Shown here one piece after another: positions 51,636 to 60,877 of a stretch of DNA of 64,000 nucleotides (its first letter is position 1; the number at the start of each line of letters is the position of its first letter). Source of the stretch: Magnetococcales bacterium (GTDB lineage: Bacteria; Pseudomonadota; Magnetococcia; Magnetococcales; UBA8363); contig JADFYU010000002.1 of NCBI GenBank assembly GCA_015232865.1, positions 27,070 to 91,069 of the forward strand, written 5' to 3'. Under the pieces are notes generated by a model. That model ran no database searches, was not told the DNA's origin, and saw only the letters and a program-made list of their open reading frames with translations. A program made the position numbers and the translations under genes.

Positions 51636-51683
51636 GAAGGGGCGTTTGCCAATTCTCGGCAAACGCCCCTTCGTGTTTTTTTT
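51636..51683 (+). terminator. Strong Rho-independent terminator
   Basis: A perfect 15-bp stem GAAGGGGCGTTTGCC / GGCAAACGCCCCTTC has a 7-base loop and is followed by GTG and a run of about nine T. It is oriented to stop rightward transcripts, yet no rightward gene precedes it. An A-run on the other side could allow some action on the convergent leftward kinase-like gene. Confidence 0.85.
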
Positions 51684-51726
51684 CTATAGATGTTCAGCCA
51701 GCCGGAAAACGGTGGAAGTTCAGTGG

Positions 51727-52419
51727 TCAGGGTTCGTCACCCGGGACATAGAAGCCCATTTTTTTCATGGTGACGGTGATCAACTCAACGGCGTCATGGA
51801 TGTCTAGTTTGTCGGTATTGATAACCAGATCATAATAGGCTCGGCTGTGCGGAAAACGGCTGTATAGCTCCTTGATATATTTCCGTCTTTCCTGTTCCGT
51901 CTTGATAATCAGCTCCTTGGCTTTCTTTGGCTTGATGTTTTCTCTTTCAGCAACCCGTTGAACACAAACATCCATAGACCCTTCGATACGAACACGAAAA
52001 ACCCGTGGGTCATTGGCTAGAATCAGGTGGGCGCCTCGACCAATAATGACGCCTCCCGTTTGGGCAATGGCCAGGGTTGTTTTGATCAGACGCATGTAAA
52101 ATCCAGCTTTGGAAACTTGCCCCTTGGTAAAAATACTGTGAATCCAGTCTTCCAATACGCTGGGGGCTCTTTCATCAATCAGAGCCATTAAATGCTTATC
52201 CTGTTTGGTTTCCTTGATAATGCCATCCAGCATCGAATAACCAAAGCAGGGTACTGTCAGTTCTTCGGCCAGCAATTCGGCAATTTTACTGCCCTCAGCA
52301 CCGTAAGATCGAGAAACGGTGACAACAGGACACTTTTTCTCCCGATCACATTTTTCCGCCTTTTTCGGATCAAAATAGCTTGATAGCGATATGCTGGAAT
52401 TTCCAATTAAATTTACCAT
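51727..52419 (-). CDS. Cytidylate kinase-like family protein
   Basis: A 230-residue protein. The N-terminal VVTVSRSYGAEGSKIAELLA replaces a classical P-loop, as is usual in this family, and FGYSMLDGIIKE, GGVIIGRGAHLIL and RVRIEGSMDVCVQRVAERE follow. It resembles CMP/dCMP kinase in fold, but the substrate of stand-alone family members is not established. It is downstream of the ZorB-like gene on the same strand, but 440 bases away with structured DNA between, so probably a separate unit. Confidence 0.85.
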   Translation of the reverse strand: MVNLIGNSSISLSSYFDPKKAEKCDREKKCPVVTVSRSYGAEGSKIAELLAEELTVPCFGYSMLDGIIKETKQDKHLMALIDERAPSVLEDWIHSIFTKGQVSKAGFYMRLIKTTLAIAQTGGVIIGRGAHLILANDPRVFRVRIEGSMDVCVQRVAERENIKPKKAKELIIKTEQERRKYIKELYSRFPHSRAYYDLVINTDKLDIHDAVELITVTMKKMGFYVPGDEP

Positions 52420-52861
52420 TTACATGACCTTTTAATCTATGGGTTCGTGCCGCAGGGGTTTTTTATATTCTACTGCTTTATTCTGGATTCATCCATTATA
52501 AAGAATTTTAACGACTATATTTTCCCGTCAGGCCATGGACGCCTTTGGCGAAAATCCTGGTCAGTCGGAGTCCGGTTTTTTTTAAGTGAATTCAAAAAGT
52601 GAATACACCAAGCACAAATTTCCTAAAAAAAACAGGGATAACCTCTAGAGCCTACTCTCTATCAAGCAATCCAAATACCAGTTTATTGTGCAATTAAAAA
52701 AAATCATAAAACCAAATAAAATAAATATTTACAATGAATAAGTGTTGCTTGATATTTTCTCAGTCTCATGACACACCCCTGTTGTGAGACAAATTGTCTT
52801 ACTACAGGGTGTGTCATGAGACAATTTGTCTCGCGATATACCAGAGCGTGAAAGGTTGGTT
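52420..52861. other. Structured spacer between ZorB-like and kinase-like genes
   Basis: About 440 bases with no supported gene. The left part (52600-52740) is very AT-rich and fits the promoter region of the leftward kinase-like gene. The right part holds two interlocked inverted repeats (52764-52832). Confidence 0.6.
52764..52832. promoter_or_regulatory. Interlocked inverted repeats and twin palindromes
   Basis: Arms TCTCATGACACACCC and GGGTGTGTCATGAGA (52764-52778, 52807-52821) form one perfect 15-bp stem. Two near-identical palindromes, GAGACAAATTGTCTT (52786-52800) and GAGACAATTTGTCTC (52818-52832), lie 32 bases apart centre to centre, about three helical turns. One palindrome lies in the loop of the stem and the other overlaps its right arm, so alternative pairings exclude each other. 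It could be a tandem dimer operator, an attenuator or a terminator for the ZorB-like transcript. Confidence 0.55.
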
Positions 52862-53563
52862 TCAGGGCTGTTTTTGCAAGATGGCGCAGGTTCCGAGGGG
52901 CATTTCGGGCAGGGGACGAACCTGGCTGGTGTCACCGGTCTGTCGAAACTCCAGCCGGACCTCCACCCGGCGACTCTCCTCCGGGCTTTCCTTGATGCTG
53001 GTGATCGAAGCGCCGTCGATGATGAGCAACTCCTGGAGTTGTTGGCGGTGCTCAGTGGATAGTTCACCCGACAGCAGGGCGCAAATGACCGATTCGGCCC
53101 GTTTCAGACTTAAATCGACATTGTAAAGATAGCTGCCGGTGGCATCGGTATAGCCTTCGATGTGGATTCGTTTGAGCCATTTTTGCCCCTTTGCGCTGGT
53201 CTTGGCCTCCAGCATGATGGGGACAAACGCTTGAAGATTTTGTTGCGCTTGAGGCGTCAGTTGAAAACTGTCAAAACCAAACCGGGCTTTGTCGCCAAAG
53301 CGAATGGTGTGGTCGGTGCGATGAATGCTCAGATCCAGCTTTTTTTCGGCGGCCAGTCTCTCCAGTTGGTCGAAAATAATCTGGATATCGGTCTCGCGCT
53401 CTTTTTTCTCCACAATCGGTCGAGTCGAGATAGCGACGATGGAGATGCTCATGACCACCAAAAAAAGCATGACCAAAGCCGTCATCAGATCGGCATAACT
53501 GATCCAGAACGGATTTTCAGTCGATTGGGTTTTTCGGCGGATGATCGGAATGTATCGGGGCAT
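52862..53563 (-). CDS. ZorB/MotB-like protein with OmpA-type peptidoglycan-binding domain
   Basis: A 233-residue protein with a single N-terminal membrane helix (~20-46) carrying the proton-path aspartate D25 in FWISYADLMTALVMLFLVVM. The PFWISYADLMTAL segment is close to what ZorB and MotB-like stator proteins share. The periplasmic OmpA/MotB domain follows (IHIEGYTDATGSYLYNVDLS, LSLKRAESVICALL and RRVEVRLEF). It should anchor a proton channel to murein. The start lies 6 bases after the HDOD gene, itself 1 base after the ZorA-like gene, so all three form one operon. ZorB is favoured over flagellar MotB because of the ZorA-like partner and the absence of flagellar genes. Confidence 0.85.
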   Translation of the reverse strand: MPRYIPIIRRKTQSTENPFWISYADLMTALVMLFLVVMSISIVAISTRPIVEKKERETDIQIIFDQLERLAAEKKLDLSIHRTDHTIRFGDKARFGFDSFQLTPQAQQNLQAFVPIMLEAKTSAKGQKWLKRIHIEGYTDATGSYLYNVDLSLKRAESVICALLSGELSTEHRQQLQELLIIDGASITSIKESPEESRRVEVRLEFRQTGDTSQVRPLPEMPLGTCAILQKQP

Positions 53564-53569
53564 GAGGGG

Positions 53570-54466
53570 CTACCGTGACAGTTGGAAATCTTCGGTAAAC
53601 CGATCAGAAGCCAGCATTTCGATCTCCTTATGGGTGATGGCAAAGAAATCCAGGATTCGATCTTCCATGGTTTCCCACTCCGGCAACGAAATCTCGCCCC
53701 GTAGATGTCCGGCAATCAGAATGATGCCATGCATGATGGTATAGCGAAGATATTTGACCTTTTGTCCGGGCCGGTTGAACTGTGCCGCCTGGTGATGGTC
53801 GAGAATAATCGTTGTGACCGGTTTGGGCAGCTTCCAATCTTTTGCCATCAGATGGCCGGCCAGAGCGTGGTTGGTGCCATAGGTATCATTTTCCGCCCCG
53901 ATTTGATTTTGATCTCGGTCTCGGCGAACTTGATCGAGAAACGAACCATAATCGGAAAAGGCCTGATCCATGGCAATCATGCCGCAGTCGAGAAACAGGG
54001 CCGAAGCGTAGGTTTGATCCTGGGCCGGAAGGGGATAATCACCGGCTTGAAAGTGGGGGGAGAGGTGGGCGATTCGTTGCGCCAGCCATATGGCGGTTTC
54101 GGCGGTAGCGACCCCCTCTTGCCTAATCTCTTGCGTCAGACTGCCATGACTGACCAGGGCGCGACGGAGAAAATTTTTCTCCAGAATTTTTTTGATTCGT
54201 TGCCAGCCTAGATGGATGATCGCCTTCTCGATGGAGGCGATCTGGCCTCGATGCTTTTTGGTGAGGGTGGTGTTGGCCTCCTTTAAAATCGCCGCAGCCA
54301 GAGCCATGTCCCGTTTGATCTGATAGCTCAGGGTTCTCCAATTCGGGCCTTGGATTTCTGAAAGTCGGGAGATTTCCAGAATGACCTTGGGCCGCGAGGG
54401 AAGGTTGATTTTGCGGGTGATCTCTCTGGCGATTTTAAGTTGTTTTTTTTCCAGTTTATTTCCCAT
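53570..54466 (-). CDS. HDOD-domain protein in the ZorA/ZorB-like operon
   Basis: A 298-residue cytoplasmic protein. The HDOD region (~18-230) shows INLPSRPKVILEISRLSEIQ, IKRDMALAAAILKEAN, IASIEKAIIHLGWQRIKKIL and the late segment NHALAGHLMAKDWKLPKPVT followed by DHH. HDOD domains resemble HD phosphohydrolases but lack the full catalytic set; they act as signalling adaptors in many motility and c-di-GMP systems. Position between the two channel-subunit genes, with 1- and 6-base gaps, implies joint function. Not part of any Zorya type known to me. Confidence 0.87.
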   Translation of the reverse strand: MGNKLEKKQLKIAREITRKINLPSRPKVILEISRLSEIQGPNWRTLSYQIKRDMALAAAILKEANTTLTKKHRGQIASIEKAIIHLGWQRIKKILEKNFLRRALVSHGSLTQEIRQEGVATAETAIWLAQRIAHLSPHFQAGDYPLPAQDQTYASALFLDCGMIAMDQAFSDYGSFLDQVRRDRDQNQIGAENDTYGTNHALAGHLMAKDWKLPKPVTTIILDHHQAAQFNRPGQKVKYLRYTIMHGIILIAGHLRGEISLPEWETMEDRILDFFAITHKEIEMLASDRFTEDFQLSR

Positions 54467-54467
54467 A

Positions 54468-57400
54468 TCACCTAATCCGTAATTTTTTTCTCATGGTTTC
54501 AAGTCGCTCGCTCAGAAGCTCGATGAAAGCCATCTGCTCTCCACTGCTACGACTAACAGAAGATTTTACGCCGTCTCCCATCTCAAAGAGGGAGTGTTCA
54601 ATTCTTTGTTCGCTCTCCTGGCTGCGGGCGATGATATTTTCCTTCATGTTGAGCAGATCGGTGCCCAATCCGTGATTGAGTTGGTTGAGCGCCTCAATCA
54701 TTCCAGAGTGGCGGTTGTCAATCTGATCCATGACCCCTTTGATGCGAGCGGCCATCTCCTGGCTCTCTTCTTGATTAAAGGTGGTCAACTCGTTGATCCA
54801 CTCCTGCATGGTGTGGTTCAAATTCTCCTTCTCGTCGGTGACCTTGTTGCGTAGCAGAGAAAGGCCGGAGGCAATTTCAGTGACGCTGCTGGCCATCTTT
54901 TCGGAGACGGTGGCGAGAATCTGTTCCGCCAGCATTTTGTTCTCCTGGCTCTGCTCACTCTGGGTTTGGCGAATGGTATCGGTGACGAAACGGTTGGTAT
55001 TGACCAGTTCGTTTTTAACGGAGTCGTAGACCTGTCCCACCAATTGCTGACTGTTTTCCAGAACCTCAGCCAGCAGTTTTTTGTCACGAGCCTCGTCGAT
55101 GAGCGACTGTTGTTGGTTGATCTGTTCCAGGGTGGCGCGAAAATCAGTGTCCAGTTTTTTGACGATCTCCTGGGAAATCTGGTGATTATCCTGCTCACTC
55201 TGGGTGGTTTGATCGCTCAATCGATTGGAAAGGTCATTGCTGGTCTGTCTGACCACTTCCTGTAGTTGCTCCAACTGATGCAAAATATGGCTGTCCAGGC
55301 GGCTCATGTCCGATTGTAACTGCTCTTGCGAGTGGCTGAGAACCTGTTCGACATGTTGTTTGGTCAACTCTCCTTGCGATTCGGTCGCGCTGCGCAGCGC
55401 GTTGCCCAGACGATTGAGATTGGCCTCCAGGGCGATGCGTTCGATGGAGATTCGATCGCCAACATGGTTGATTCGATCGGCCAGGGAGGTGATAAGCTGT
55501 CGAAGTTGATCTTTGAAGTCGTTGAGCAGTTGTTCCGTGGGTTTGTCGTCAGAGGTGGCCGGTGCGGTCAAGATCTCTTCGGTGCTCTCTGTCAGTTTTT
55601 CTTCGAGGCTACGGGTGGACTCCTGGAGAAGGTCACTGGTTTTGCTGGACAGCTCCTGGGCAATCTGCATAAAGGTTTTTTCCAGCCCATCCCGTGCCCC
55701 CTGGATGCTGGCGAGAATGGCTCGGTTGGCGTCGCTGTCGGAGGTCAGGATGATTTTCTGACTTGCGACGCTGATGCTCTCTTGGACGGCCTGGGTGCCG
55801 TTTGCAACCTTTTGCGTGATCTGCTCGGTGGCGGATTGGATTCCAGAGACCGTCTGGGTTTCCAGTTCCTTGAGGGTCTGGGTCAGAATCATCTCCTGGC
55901 GGGCATTTGCGTCGTTGATGGCATTGATGATCGCTTGCGGGGGTAGATTTTTTTCTGAGGTAAACAATCTGAGAGCCGTCTCTTTGAGGGTGTTGGATGC
56001 CTCACCAACCACGCTGTTCAGGCTGATTTCTGACAGATTGTGTTGTTGACTGTCTAGTCTCTCCAGTTGAGTGGCCACGCGCTTTTCCATCTTTTCCAGG
56101 GCTTCGGAAAGGGCCAGGTCATGGTGGAGGTCACTCTCTTGCATGGCCGACAAAATGGCCTGGGTGACCGATTGGCTTTCGGCCAGTTCGCGTAATTTTT
56201 TTAAATCGTCGGCCATGCTGATCAAGGGGAGAAGGCCCTCTTGAAGCTGTCCGGCGGCCAATTCGCCGATCTTGTTGACAGAGCGATCCAGGGTCTCCAG
56301 GCTGGCCTGCTGTTTGGAGGACAATTGTTGAACCGAATCCCGAAATCCGCCCATGCCACGGGCCAACTCCGATAAGGCGACGTCCATCCGTTCGCCAAAG
56401 CCGGCTAACCGTCCCTCCAGTCTGCGAATCTCTTCCTGATTGCGGCTTTGGGCCTCCAGAGAGATTTCCACCGCTTGGGAAATGGCTCGTAACGGGGCTG
56501 AGAAACCCTCCCGTATCGCCGTTTCCAGGAGGTGGACCGATCTTTTTTGATCCGAAGAGAGGGATTCGCTCAGTCGATTCAGGAGTAGATCCAGGTTTTC
56601 TGTAAAACGGCCAGAGTGCGCTCCTAAGTCGTTGGGGCCGTTCAGAGAGTCGGCTAATTTGCTCAGTCCGTTCTCCAGACGTTTCATGCCGCTTGAACCG
56701 TTTTCCACCAGTTTGGCCAGATATTCCGGCTCTGCTCCGGTCTGAAAACAGTCGTCCAGAAAGCCTTGCAGAGAGAGCACTTGATTGTAACGCCATTGCA
56801 GAATGAATTTTTCTATGATGGTGATGGAAATAGCTGAAAAAATAGCAAAAAAGCTAGCGACAAACGCGGTTGAGACGCCAACGAACAGGTTTTTGAGTTC
56901 GTGGGTGACCAACTCCGCCGGAACCGCCGGGTTGAATTCGGTCAACCCCACCAAAATCCCGGCAAAGGTGCTGACAATACCGGCTCCGGTCAGGATTCCG
57001 GGCAGGTGGCGGAAAAACTCTACCCGCATGGGCACATCCACCAGGGTTTGCTGATTGAAAACCATCTCTGCCGGCAGGGTGGAGCGATAAAGGATGGCTC
57101 CGGCCTTTTTGGCAGAGTCCGGGTGGGGTTGGCTATGCAGGGATTTGGCAAATTCCCGCCAAAGTCTCGAAAATAGGGGGTAGCTGGACCAATACCAGGT
57201 AACGACATCGCTGTGAGGGCTTTCAAACTGACCGGTGGCTCTGGCCCGGCGGAGGTGATGGGTGACAAACATCAGGCGCAGGGCATCGACAATGGCCTTG
57301 CCCACATAGCCCAGAAAAAAAAGCACGGAAAACCCGGCGATGACCGACGCCAGGGTGAGAATGATCTGATTCTCGGTCTGGGTGGTGAGCGGGGTCAGGA

Positions 57401-57551
57401 GAAAAGAGGGCAGATGGTCTAAACCGGGCAGGTCGGTGATTTTTTCCACTTCATAAAGTTTGAGACCGGCCCAGGTGGAGAGACCCAACAGTGCCATCAG
57501 CCAGATGGAGGAGACAAAGGATGAGAAAGAGGTAGACCGTGCTTGGTCCAT
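54468..57551 (-). CDS. ZorA/MotA-like proton channel subunit with very long coiled-coil tail
   Basis: A 1027-residue protein. Four membrane helices lie at ~12-32, 62-82, 183-203 and 222-246. The conserved channel pair is LPGILTGAGIVSTFAGILVG and KNLFVGVSTAFVASFFAIFS, and RVEFFRHLPGILTG is the region shared with ZorA. From ~260 to the end it is predicted continuous coiled coil, rich in Gln, Glu, Ser and Leu, with segments repeating every ~60-100 residues (for example QAIINAINDANARQEMILTQ and SDSDANRAILASIQGARDGL). Zorya ZorA proteins have such cytoplasmic tails, although about 700-750 residues in total is more usual. It is the first gene of the three-gene operon. Confidence 0.86.
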   Translation of the reverse strand: MDQARSTSFSSFVSSIWLMALLGLSTWAGLKLYEVEKITDLPGLDHLPSFLLTPLTTQTENQIILTLASVIAGFSVLFFLGYVGKAIVDALRLMFVTHHLRRARATGQFESPHSDVVTWYWSSYPLFSRLWREFAKSLHSQPHPDSAKKAGAILYRSTLPAEMVFNQQTLVDVPMRVEFFRHLPGILTGAGIVSTFAGILVGLTEFNPAVPAELVTHELKNLFVGVSTAFVASFFAIFSAISITIIEKFILQWRYNQVLSLQGFLDDCFQTGAEPEYLAKLVENGSSGMKRLENGLSKLADSLNGPNDLGAHSGRFTENLDLLLNRLSESLSSDQKRSVHLLETAIREGFSAPLRAISQAVEISLEAQSRNQEEIRRLEGRLAGFGERMDVALSELARGMGGFRDSVQQLSSKQQASLETLDRSVNKIGELAAGQLQEGLLPLISMADDLKKLRELAESQSVTQAILSAMQESDLHHDLALSEALEKMEKRVATQLERLDSQQHNLSEISLNSVVGEASNTLKETALRLFTSEKNLPPQAIINAINDANARQEMILTQTLKELETQTVSGIQSATEQITQKVANGTQAVQESISVASQKIILTSDSDANRAILASIQGARDGLEKTFMQIAQELSSKTSDLLQESTRSLEEKLTESTEEILTAPATSDDKPTEQLLNDFKDQLRQLITSLADRINHVGDRISIERIALEANLNRLGNALRSATESQGELTKQHVEQVLSHSQEQLQSDMSRLDSHILHQLEQLQEVVRQTSNDLSNRLSDQTTQSEQDNHQISQEIVKKLDTDFRATLEQINQQQSLIDEARDKKLLAEVLENSQQLVGQVYDSVKNELVNTNRFVTDTIRQTQSEQSQENKMLAEQILATVSEKMASSVTEIASGLSLLRNKVTDEKENLNHTMQEWINELTTFNQEESQEMAARIKGVMDQIDNRHSGMIEALNQLNHGLGTDLLNMKENIIARSQESEQRIEHSLFEMGDGVKSSVSRSSGEQMAFIELLSERLETMRKKLRIR

Positions 57552-58356
<805 letters not shown>

Positions 58357-58409
58357 GACCCTTTTGATGCCGTAAAAGATTTAGGACTACAATTAGGAGA
58401 ACTTGAACG

Positions 58410-59717
58410 ATGAATACATGGACTAAACGAGCTCTATCCCTGAGTGTTTCCGGGGCTGCTCTTACCTTTCCTTCCCTGGCCTTGGCGGAAGATACCCTGA
58501 GTTCCGGGGATACGGCGTGGATGTTGACTGCGACAGCGTTGGTTCTGTTTATGACCATTCCTGGTCTGTCGCTATTTTATGCAGGTATGGTTCGTTCCAA
58601 AAACGTTCTGTCCGTTTTGATGCAATGTTTTGCCATAACCGCCCTGATGACCATTGTTTGGACCCTCTATGGATACAGTATGGCCTTTTCCGATGGTGGG
58701 TCGATGAATGGTTTGGTTGGCGGGTTGGATAAAGCCTTCCTGATGGGAATCGGAGTCGATACCTTGAGTGGTACGATCCCGGAGACTGTTTTTGTCGTCT
58801 TTCAGATGACCTTTGCCATCATTACGCCGGCTTTGATCGTTGGTGCCTTTGCCGAGCGGATGAAATTTTCCTCCATGCTGGTCTTTTTGACCATTTGGGT
58901 GACGGTCGTCTATATTCCGGTCTGTCACTGGGTCTGGGGTGGTGGTTGGATGAGTGGACATGGCGTGTTGGATTTCGCCGGTGGTACGGTTGTCCACATC
59001 AACGCCGGTATTGCCGGTCTGGTAACGGCCATTGTTCTGGGTAAACGCAAAGGCTATCCTAAAACCCATATGGCTCCCCATAACCTGACCTTGACTGTCA
59101 TGGGCGCCGGTATGTTGTGGGTCGGTTGGTTTGGTTTTAACGCCGGAAGTGAGTTGGCTGCTGACGGAGCCGCCGGTATGGCCATGGCTGTGACCCAGAT
59201 TGCAACGGCTGCTGCGGCTCTGGCCTGGATGCTTGTCGAATGGATGAAGCATGGCAAGCCAAGTGCGCTGGGTATCGTTACCGGTGCTGTCGGTGGATTG
59301 GTTGCCATTACGCCTGCTTCCGGTTATGTCGGCCCGATGGGGGCGATGGCTATCGGTTTTGTCTCTGGAATCGTCTGCTTCTGGGGGGCGACCAGCCTGA
59401 AACAGATGATGGGCTATGATGACTCACTGGATGCTTTCGGCGTACATGGAATCGGTGGAATTGTCGGCGCTCTGTTGACTGGTGTGTTTGCCGCAACCAG
59501 TCTGGGTGGGGTCGGCTTTGGTGACGGGAATAACAGCATAGCCGAGCAGGTGATGGCTCAGGGCCTGGGTGTGGTGGCAACAGCTGTGTATTGTGCCGTT
59601 GCAACCTTTATCATCCTGATGTTGGTCAAGGTTGTCATGGGTCTGCGAGTTACCGACGAAGAAGAGACCATGGGTCTGGATATCGCCCAGCATGACGAAC
59701 GGGGATATAACCTCTAG
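58410..59717 (+). CDS. amtB: Ammonium transporter AmtB
   Basis: A 435-residue membrane protein. A signal peptide (~1-27, ending near SLALAED) is followed by 11 helices. Twin-histidine pore positions are in GGTVVHINAGIAGL and DAFGVHGIGGIVGALLTG, and the family signatures LSLFYAGMVRSKNVLSVLMQ and WVGWFGFNAGSE are present. It carries ammonium/ammonia into the cell under nitrogen limitation and is gated by GlnK. Terminated by a strong hairpin. Confidence 0.97.
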   Translation: MNTWTKRALSLSVSGAALTFPSLALAEDTLSSGDTAWMLTATALVLFMTIPGLSLFYAGMVRSKNVLSVLMQCFAITALMTIVWTLYGYSMAFSDGGSMNGLVGGLDKAFLMGIGVDTLSGTIPETVFVVFQMTFAIITPALIVGAFAERMKFSSMLVFLTIWVTVVYIPVCHWVWGGGWMSGHGVLDFAGGTVVHINAGIAGLVTAIVLGKRKGYPKTHMAPHNLTLTVMGAGMLWVGWFGFNAGSELAADGAAGMAMAVTQIATAAAALAWMLVEWMKHGKPSALGIVTGAVGGLVAITPASGYVGPMGAMAIGFVSGIVCFWGATSLKQMMGYDDSLDAFGVHGIGGIVGALLTGVFAATSLGGVGFGDGNNSIAEQVMAQGLGVVATAVYCAVATFIILMLVKVVMGLRVTDEEETMGLDIAQHDERGYNL

Positions 59718-59744
59718 TTCTTAAATCTCTTGCAACCGTTGTTG

Positions 59745-59780
59745 ACCGGGATGGTTCATGGACCATCCCGGTTTTTTTTT
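59745..59780 (+). terminator. Rho-independent terminator of glnK-amtB
   Basis: An 11-bp stem ACCGGGATGGT / ACCATCCCGGT has a 6-base loop and is followed directly by nine T. It lies 28 bases after the amtB stop. Confidence 0.92.
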
Positions 59781-59883
59781 GTATCATCTGCCATTCTTAA
59801 CAAGTTGCCATGTTGAAGAAAAAGCAGGATAATGCGATCTGCTTCAGGTTGATCAGGCATGGCCTGGTGATGGTTTGCATCTG

Positions 59884-59918
59884 TTTATTGGTTTTTTTTC
59901 AGCTAACAAACCAATAAA
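59884..59918. other. AT-rich inverted repeat upstream of the YmdB-like gene
   Basis: Arms TTTATTGGTTT and AAACCAATAAA with a 13-base loop (59884-59894 with 59908-59918). It could be an operator or a second, weak transcription stop. It lies just before the next gene. Confidence 0.35.
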
Positions 59919-59975
59919 ATCCGCTTAATCAATATAGCCGGTCTCCGTCTCTTGAAGGTACAAAAAGGGTTTGTT

Positions 59976-60806
59976 TTGAGTCATACAACAACAGAGTCCA
60001 TCTCTGTTCTTCTGATCGGAGATGTCTTTGGCAAATCTGGTCGCCGGGCATTGAAGGGTCATTTAAAATCGGTTCAGACGGACTATGGAGTTTCTGGAGT
60101 CATTGCCAACGGTGAGAATGCCGCCGGTGGCATTGGCATCACCCAGGATATCACCGAGGAGATTTTCTCTCAGGGGGTGAATCTCATCACCTCCGGCAAC
60201 CATGTCTGGCGGCACAGGGAAATTCTCTCCTATATCGGTCTGGAACGGCGTCTGCTCAGGCCGCAGAACTATCCGTCCGGTGCGCCGGGGTCCGGTTCAG
60301 GGGTATTTACCACTCGGGAAGGGGTCCGGGTTGGTGTGTTGAATTTGATCGGTCGGGTGTTCATGGAGGCTCTGGATTGCCCGTTCAGAGCTGCTGACGC
60401 CTACCTGAAAAAAACCGTGATGGGTCGGGACGTGGATGCCATCATCGTCGATTTTCACGGTGAGGCCACCTCGGAAAAAGTGGCGATGGGCATGTATCTG
60501 GATGGTCGGGTGACCGCCGTATTGGGCACCCATACCCACATACCCACCGCTGACCATCGTGTCTTGCCCGGCGGAACCGGATATCTGACCGATGTTGGTA
60601 TGACCGGCTGTTATAATGCGGTCATCGGCATGAAAAAAGAGTCGGTTTTACCTCGGTTTTTGACCGGTATTCCGGTTCGGTTCCAGCCCGATGACGGCGA
60701 GGCGAGTTTTTGTGCGGCGGTGGTAACGTTTGACCCGAAAACCGGACGGTGTGTCCGGGTCCGCCCGGTTCGTCGGGGCGGCGTTTTGGAGCAGACCGTG
60801 GTTTGA
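59976..60806 (+). CDS. YmdB-family metallophosphoesterase (TIGR00282 type)
   Basis: A 276-residue protein with the family motifs LLIGDVFGKSGRRAL, NGENAAGGIGIT, TSGNHVWRHREI, DFHGEATSEKVAMGMYLDGR and LGTHTHIPTADHRVLPGGTG. Together these supply the di-metal centre. Bacillus YmdB hydrolyses cyclic mononucleotides; the role in proteobacteria is unknown. No ATG fits; a TTG at 59976 with AAGGG 6 bases upstream is the best start (another TTG is at 59952). purC follows after 71 bases. Confidence 0.93.
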   Translation: MSHTTTESISVLLIGDVFGKSGRRALKGHLKSVQTDYGVSGVIANGENAAGGIGITQDITEEIFSQGVNLITSGNHVWRHREILSYIGLERRLLRPQNYPSGAPGSGSGVFTTREGVRVGVLNLIGRVFMEALDCPFRAADAYLKKTVMGRDVDAIIVDFHGEATSEKVAMGMYLDGRVTAVLGTHTHIPTADHRVLPGGTGYLTDVGMTGCYNAVIGMKKESVLPRFLTGIPVRFQPDDGEASFCAAVVTFDPKTGRCVRVRPVRRGGVLEQTVV

Positions 60807-60877
60807 TTGGCCGCGGTTATTTGGTTTTTTCAGTAGTTAGTGTGGTATGTTTTGGGACATTATAAGGATTGACGGCC

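Larger units (their letters stand above)
51118..51726. other. Gene-poor spacer with foldback repeat and orphan terminator
   Basis: About 610 bases without a supported protein gene. It contains the promoter region of the 82-residue gene, foldback repeat A (51418-51580) and a strong terminator (51636-51683). Open frames at 51293-51589 and 51328-51549 are by-products of the palindrome and are not called. Confidence 0.6.

Noticed and set aside
52862..57551. Flagellar motAB or a canonical Zorya type I-III system
   Set aside because: No flagellar or chemotaxis genes surround it, the A subunit has a ZorA-like long tail, and none of ZorC, D, E, F or G is present; it is therefore described as ZorA/ZorB-like only.
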